Part shown: positions 6,035-8,948 of the stretch, one piece after another
Position numbering within the stretch: the stretch's first letter is position 1
Layout of the letters: each line of letters begins with the position of its first letter
Assembly: GCA_003554005.1 (NCBI GenBank)
Contig: PWEU01000349.1
Span: 1 to 8,948, forward strand
Length of the DNA stretch: 8,948 bases
Direction: 5' to 3'
From: Nitriliruptoraceae bacterium
GTDB taxonomy: Bacteria > Actinomycetota > Nitriliruptoria > Nitriliruptorales > Nitriliruptoraceae
Program-made: the position numbers and the translations under genes
Notes under the pieces: generated by a model
Database searches by the model: none
What the model saw: the letters and a program-made list of their open reading frames with translations, nothing else
Told to the model about the DNA's origin: nothing

Positions 6035-8059
6035 ATGGCGATCCCCTCCTCGGAGTCCTCCTCCGTACTCCGGCTGACCTTCCTGGCCGTCATGGTCATC
6101 ACCCTCTTCGTCGCGTTGTTCGCCCGGCTGTGGTTCCTCCAGGTGATGGCGGGGGACCGGTACGTGGAGCTGGCCGACAGCAACCGGCTGCGGACGGTGA
6201 TCACCGAGGCGCCGAGAGGCGAGATCCTCACCGCCGACGGGCAGGCACTGGTACGCAACCGCCCGGCGCTGACCATCTCCGCCGACCGCCAGGTGCTGCT
6301 GGACGCCGCGGGCGACCCGGTGGACGAGGAGGCCGAGCGGGTCATCGAGCGGCTCGCCGGCCTCCTGGAGCTCGAGGTCGACGAGGTCCTCGAGCGGCTC
6401 GCGAGCCAACGGCGCAGCCCCTTCCGTCCGGTCCCGATCGCGATCGACGTCAGCCCGGAGATCGTGTTCGCGGTGCAGGAGCGACGTGAGCTGTTCCCCG
6501 GGGTCGTTCCCGAGACGCTGCCCGTGCGCGAGTACCCCCACGGGACCCTCGCGGCCCACCTGATCGGCTACATCGGGGAGATCTCCCAGCAGGAGCTGCT
6601 GCGACCGCAGTTCGCCGACTACCGGGCCGGTGACCTGGTCGGACGTTCCGGCCTGGAGCAGAGCTACGAGTCGGACCTACGGGGGGTCGCGGGCCAGCGA
6701 CGGCTCGTGGTCAACGCCCGCGGTGACGTGCTGGACGTGCAGAGTGACCGGGAGCCGGCGCAGGGCGCCGACCTGGTGACCAGCCTCGACCTCGACCTGC
6801 AGGTGGCGACCGAGCAGCTGCTGGAGGACGGCATGCTCGCCAGTCGCGAGATCCGCCGCGACGACGGGCAACTGCTGCCCTCCACCGCCGGGTCGGCGAT
6901 CGTGCTGGACGTTCGTACCGGTGCGGTGCTGGCCATGGCCTCCTACCCGACCTACGCCCCCCGCGAGTTCGTCGGTGGGGTCAGCCAGGAGTACTTCGAC
7001 CAGCTGGCGGACCCGGAGAACGAGCGCCCCTTGGTGAACCGGGCGATGAGCGGGCTGTACCCACCGGGGTCGGTGTTCAAGACCGCCTCGGGAGCGGCCT
7101 GGGTCGAGGCGGGTCTGGTCACCCCCCGGAGCACCGTGGAGTGCGCCCCGGCCTTCGAGCTCGGTGGCAACACCTTCCGGAACTGGAACCGCGGCGTGAA
7201 CGAGGGGATGATGGACCTCTCCGACGCGCTCACCCGCTCCTGCGACACCTACTTCTACGAGCTGTCGTTCAACCAGTGGTTGCGCGAGGAGAACGCCGAC
7301 GAGCCCGACGAGGTGCTGATCCGGGTCGCCGAGCGCTTCGGCTTCGGAGTCACCACCGGGATCGACCTCCCCGGTGAGCCATCGGGACGCGTCCCGGGTC
7401 GCCAGTGGCGCTTCGACTACTGGGTCGCCAACCGCGACAACTACTGCCGGCAGGCGGACCTCGCCTCCCCGGGGTCCTACGCCCGTGAGCTCTACAGCGA
7501 CCTGTGTCAGTTCGGGGCGGCGTGGCGCGGCGGCGACGCGGTGAACAGCTCCATCGGCCAGGGCGACGTGCTGTCCACCCCGCTCCAGGTCGCCGCCTCC
7601 TACCAGGCCGTGGCCAACGACGGGGTGCTGCTCCGTCCCCACCTCGGTGCCCGGGTCGTCGCGCCCGACGGGACCGTGCTGCGCGAGATCGAACCCGAGG
7701 TGGTCGGTGAGCTCGGGGTCAGCGACCAGACCCTGCGGGTGATGCAGGAGGGCCTGGAGCGGGTGGTGATGACCGACCGCGGGACCGGGAGCTCTGCCTT
7801 CCGGGGGTTCCCCCTCGACGAGATCCCCGTGGCCGGCAAGACCGGGACCGCCGAACTGCGGCCCAAGGTCCCCTACGCCTGGTTCGCCGGATACGCCCCC
7901 GTCGACGACCCGGAGATCGTGGTCGTGGTCAACGTCGAGCAGGGCGGCGGTGGGTCCCAGACCGCCGCGCCGATCGTCCGCAACATCATGGCCCACCACT
8001 TCGGCATCGTCCTGGCGGAGGACGCGGAGTTCGAGGCGGGGGAGGAGATCCTCGACTGA
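6035..8059 (+). CDS. mrdA: Penicillin-binding protein 2 (elongasome transpeptidase)
   Basis: From ATG 6035 the product is 674 aa, a class B PBP that crosslinks peptidoglycan on the outer face of the membrane with RodA as glycan polymerase. One membrane helix spans about residues 12-34. The PBP-dimer domain follows, opening with RLRTVITEAPRGEILTADG. The transpeptidase domain has the catalytic Ser346 in YPPGSVFK (Lys349), SCD at 402-404 in the SxN/SxD position, and KTGT at 602-605. NSSIGQGDVLSTPLQVA is also typical. A roughly 30-residue insertion with two Cys lies at about 460-495. The frame is open back to GTG 5918, which has GGGGGA nine bases upstream and would add 39 residues. Those residues are Arg/His/Pro-rich with somewhat poorer coding bias, so ATG 6035 is preferred with moderate confidence. 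AAGGG at 6018-6022 is the weak, distant ribosome site. Confidence 0.95.
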   Translation: MAIPSSESSSVLRLTFLAVMVITLFVALFARLWFLQVMAGDRYVELADSNRLRTVITEAPRGEILTADGQALVRNRPALTISADRQVLLDAAGDPVDEEAERVIERLAGLLELEVDEVLERLASQRRSPFRPVPIAIDVSPEIVFAVQERRELFPGVVPETLPVREYPHGTLAAHLIGYIGEISQQELLRPQFADYRAGDLVGRSGLEQSYESDLRGVAGQRRLVVNARGDVLDVQSDREPAQGADLVTSLDLDLQVATEQLLEDGMLASREIRRDDGQLLPSTAGSAIVLDVRTGAVLAMASYPTYAPREFVGGVSQEYFDQLADPENERPLVNRAMSGLYPPGSVFKTASGAAWVEAGLVTPRSTVECAPAFELGGNTFRNWNRGVNEGMMDLSDALTRSCDTYFYELSFNQWLREENADEPDEVLIRVAERFGFGVTTGIDLPGEPSGRVPGRQWRFDYWVANRDNYCRQADLASPGSYARELYSDLCQFGAAWRGGDAVNSSIGQGDVLSTPLQVAASYQAVANDGVLLRPHLGARVVAPDGTVLREIEPEVVGELGVSDQTLRVMQEGLERVVMTDRGTGSSAFRGFPLDEIPVAGKTGTAELRPKVPYAWFAGYAPVDDPEIVVVVNVEQGGGGSQTAAPIVRNIMAHHFGIVLAEDAEFEAGEEILD

Positions 8060-8068
8060 CCGGACCGG

Positions 8069-8085
8069 CGAGCGGGATCCGCTCG
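8069..8085. terminator. Hairpin after the PBP2 gene, terminator-like
   Basis: CGAGCGG (8069-8075), loop GAT, then CCGCTCG (8079-8085) form a perfect 7-bp stem, starting 9 nt after the PBP2 stop. No T-run follows; the 11-bp repeat array starts within the 3' arm. It may stop or slow transcription between the PBP2 gene and rodA, so that rodA depends partly on its own promoter. This is inference from position. Confidence 0.4.
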
Positions 8086-8138
8086 TCACGCGCCCGTCAC
8101 GCGCCCGTCACGCGCCCGTCATGCGGCCGTCACCCGGC
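8084..8138 (+). repeat. Five 11-bp direct repeats upstream of rodA, possible response-regulator binding array
   Basis: CGTCACGCGCC occurs three times without change at 8084, 8095 and 8106. CGTCATGCGGC at 8117 and CGTCACCCGGC at 8128 follow in the same register, so CGTCA recurs every 11 bp five times. A period of one helical turn is the hallmark of sites for OmpR/PhoB-type response regulators. Streptomyces PhoP boxes are built of 11-bp units like GTTCACCCGGC, and the last unit here matches that at 9 of 11 positions. The array ends 43 bp before the rodA start. Binding is inference; slippage-made repeats are the alternative. Confidence 0.85.
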
Positions 8139-8140
8139 CG
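8124..8140. other. Hairpin overlapping the end of the repeat array
   Basis: CGGCCG at 8124-8129 and CGGCCG at 8135-8140 are self-complementary arms around TCACC, giving a 6-bp stem with a 5-nt loop. It spans the last two repeat units. It could be a second half of a terminator after the PBP2 gene, or a by-product of the repeat sequence. Confidence 0.3.
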
Positions 8141-8166
8141 GCAGCCCCAAGCAGTAGACCGCAGAC

Positions 8167-8178
8167 AGGAGGAGGTGA
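8167..8178 (+). promoter_or_regulatory. Unusually strong rodA Shine-Dalgarno
   Basis: The run AGGAGGAGGTGA contains AGGAGGTGA (8170-8178), complementary over nine bases to the usual 16S rRNA 3' end. The GGAGG core ends six bases before ATG 8182. It is the best ribosome site in the window and fixes the rodA start. Confidence 0.8.
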
Positions 8179-8181
8179 GCG

Positions 8182-8948
8182 ATGGACGTCGGCTACCGAC
8201 AGGATCCGGACCAGCGGCGTGCCCGGGAGCACGTGCAGTCACGGTGGATGGAGGTCTACGAGCCCGTCCGGCACCTCGATCCCGTGCTGGGGCTCACGGC
8301 CCTGGCGCTGACGGTCATCGGCCTCGTCGCGATCTACAGCGCCAAGCTCGTCGCGTTGACCTCCCAGGGCCTGCCCACCAGCCTGTACGTGTCGCGGCAG
8401 CTGCTGGCGCTGGGGATCGGCGTCGCGGTCATGGTGGTGGTGGCGGTGGTGGACTACCGCCACGTCCGCATCTACGCCCCGGCGGTGTACCTGGTCTCCG
8501 TGCTCCTGCTCGGGGTCGTGCTCTCCCCGGCCGGGACCGCCTTCGGTGGCGCGCAGCGCTGGATCGTGCTGGGCGGGTTCCAGCTCCAACCCTCCGAGCT
8601 CGCGAAGCTCGCGGTGCTGATCACCGTGGCGGCGATCCTGCACGAGGCCAACCGGCGGCCCGGGCTCGGGGTGGTGCTCGGCGCGCTGGTCGTCACCCTG
8701 ATCCCGACGGCCCTGGTGTTCCTCCAGCCCGACTTCGGCACCTCGATCGTGTTCGTCTGGACCACCGCGGTGCTGTTCCTGCTCGGTGGGGTGCAGGCGC
8801 GCTACCTCGCAGGGCTGGCGATCGCCGGTGCGGTGGCCGTCATCGTCGCGATGCAGACGGAGGTGATCCAGGCCTACCAGGTCTCACGGCTCACCGCCTT
8901 CCTCAACGCCGGGGACGCCTCGGCCGCACGGACCGCCGCCTTCCAGAC
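8182..8948 (+). CDS. rodA: RodA, SEDS-family peptidoglycan polymerase (truncated by window end)
   Basis: The first 255 codons are present and the frame is open at the window edge. RodA is a multi-pass membrane glycosyltransferase that polymerises lipid II into glycan strands for side-wall growth, paired with the PBP2 just upstream. After a hydrophilic cytoplasmic N-terminus of about 34 residues come several membrane helices, starting LDPVLGLTALALTVIGLVAIYSA. Family signatures are QRWIVLGGFQLQPSELAK (from Gln125) and FLQPDFGTS, with Asp184 inside it. A later RLTAFLNAGD resembles the extracytoplasmic loop motif of RodA. FtsW is the close alternative, but the position behind mreBCD and PBP2 favours RodA; Streptomyces has its RodA homologue Sfr in the same place. 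The ATG start has an excellent ribosome site. The 122-bp gap before it holds the hairpin and 11-bp repeats. Confidence 0.95.
   Translation, partial: MDVGYRQDPDQRRAREHVQSRWMEVYEPVRHLDPVLGLTALALTVIGLVAIYSAKLVALTSQGLPTSLYVSRQLLALGIGVAVMVVVAVVDYRHVRIYAPAVYLVSVLLLGVVLSPAGTAFGGAQRWIVLGGFQLQPSELAKLAVLITVAAILHEANRRPGLGVVLGALVVTLIPTALVFLQPDFGTSIVFVWTTAVLFLLGGVQARYLAGLAIAGAVAVIVAMQTEVIQAYQVSRLTAFLNAGDASAARTAAFQ

Noticed and set aside
8084..8138. Repeat array as a CRISPR or iteron origin
   Set aside because: Units are 11 bp with no spacers, too short for CRISPR; no replication gene or AT-rich region is nearby, so an origin is not supported.

Overview
The window is a very GC-rich, densely coding stretch read entirely on the + strand. 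Third codon positions are almost all G or C, most genes start with GTG, and Shine-Dalgarno sites are purine-rich. This points to a high-GC actinobacterium. The order folC, ndk, mreB, mreC, mreD, PBP2, rodA matches the rod-shape locus of Streptomyces-like and deep-branching actinobacteria. A short radC-type gene sits before mreB, an adjacency familiar from Bacillus and many other bacteria. The exact taxon cannot be named from the sequence alone.

Layout: 1-180 is the 3' end of a gene whose product looks like PTS enzyme I. A palindrome follows, then folC (296-1750), a structured intergenic stretch (1751-1932), ndk (1933-2346) and a short RadC/JAB gene (2447-2962). After a candidate extended -10 promoter near 3031-3039 comes the elongasome cluster: mreB (3157-4200), mreC (4266-5345), mreD (5342-5854, overlapping mreC by 4 bp), a PBP2-type transpeptidase (about 6035-8059) and rodA (8182 to the window edge, truncated).

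The last five genes encode the lateral cell-wall synthesis machine. MreB filaments organise MreC and MreD in the membrane, and these control the RodA polymerase and PBP2 transpeptidase pair. FolC (folate polyglutamylation) and Ndk (NTP supply) are upstream housekeeping genes.

I see no defence system, mobile element, CRISPR array or RNA gene, and no strong case for a wholly new system. The most interesting non-coding signal is an array of five 11-bp direct repeats (8084-8138) between the PBP2 gene and rodA. Its period and core resemble the direct-repeat boxes bound by OmpR/PhoB-type response regulators such as Streptomyces PhoP. Other points worth a look are a Thr-to-Pro change in the MreB nucleotide-binding loop, a 13-residue acidic tandem repeat in the MreC tail, a RadC lacking its usual N-terminal domain, and a Cys-containing insertion in the PBP2 transpeptidase domain. 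Positions and motifs were read by eye; no searches or folding programs were run.
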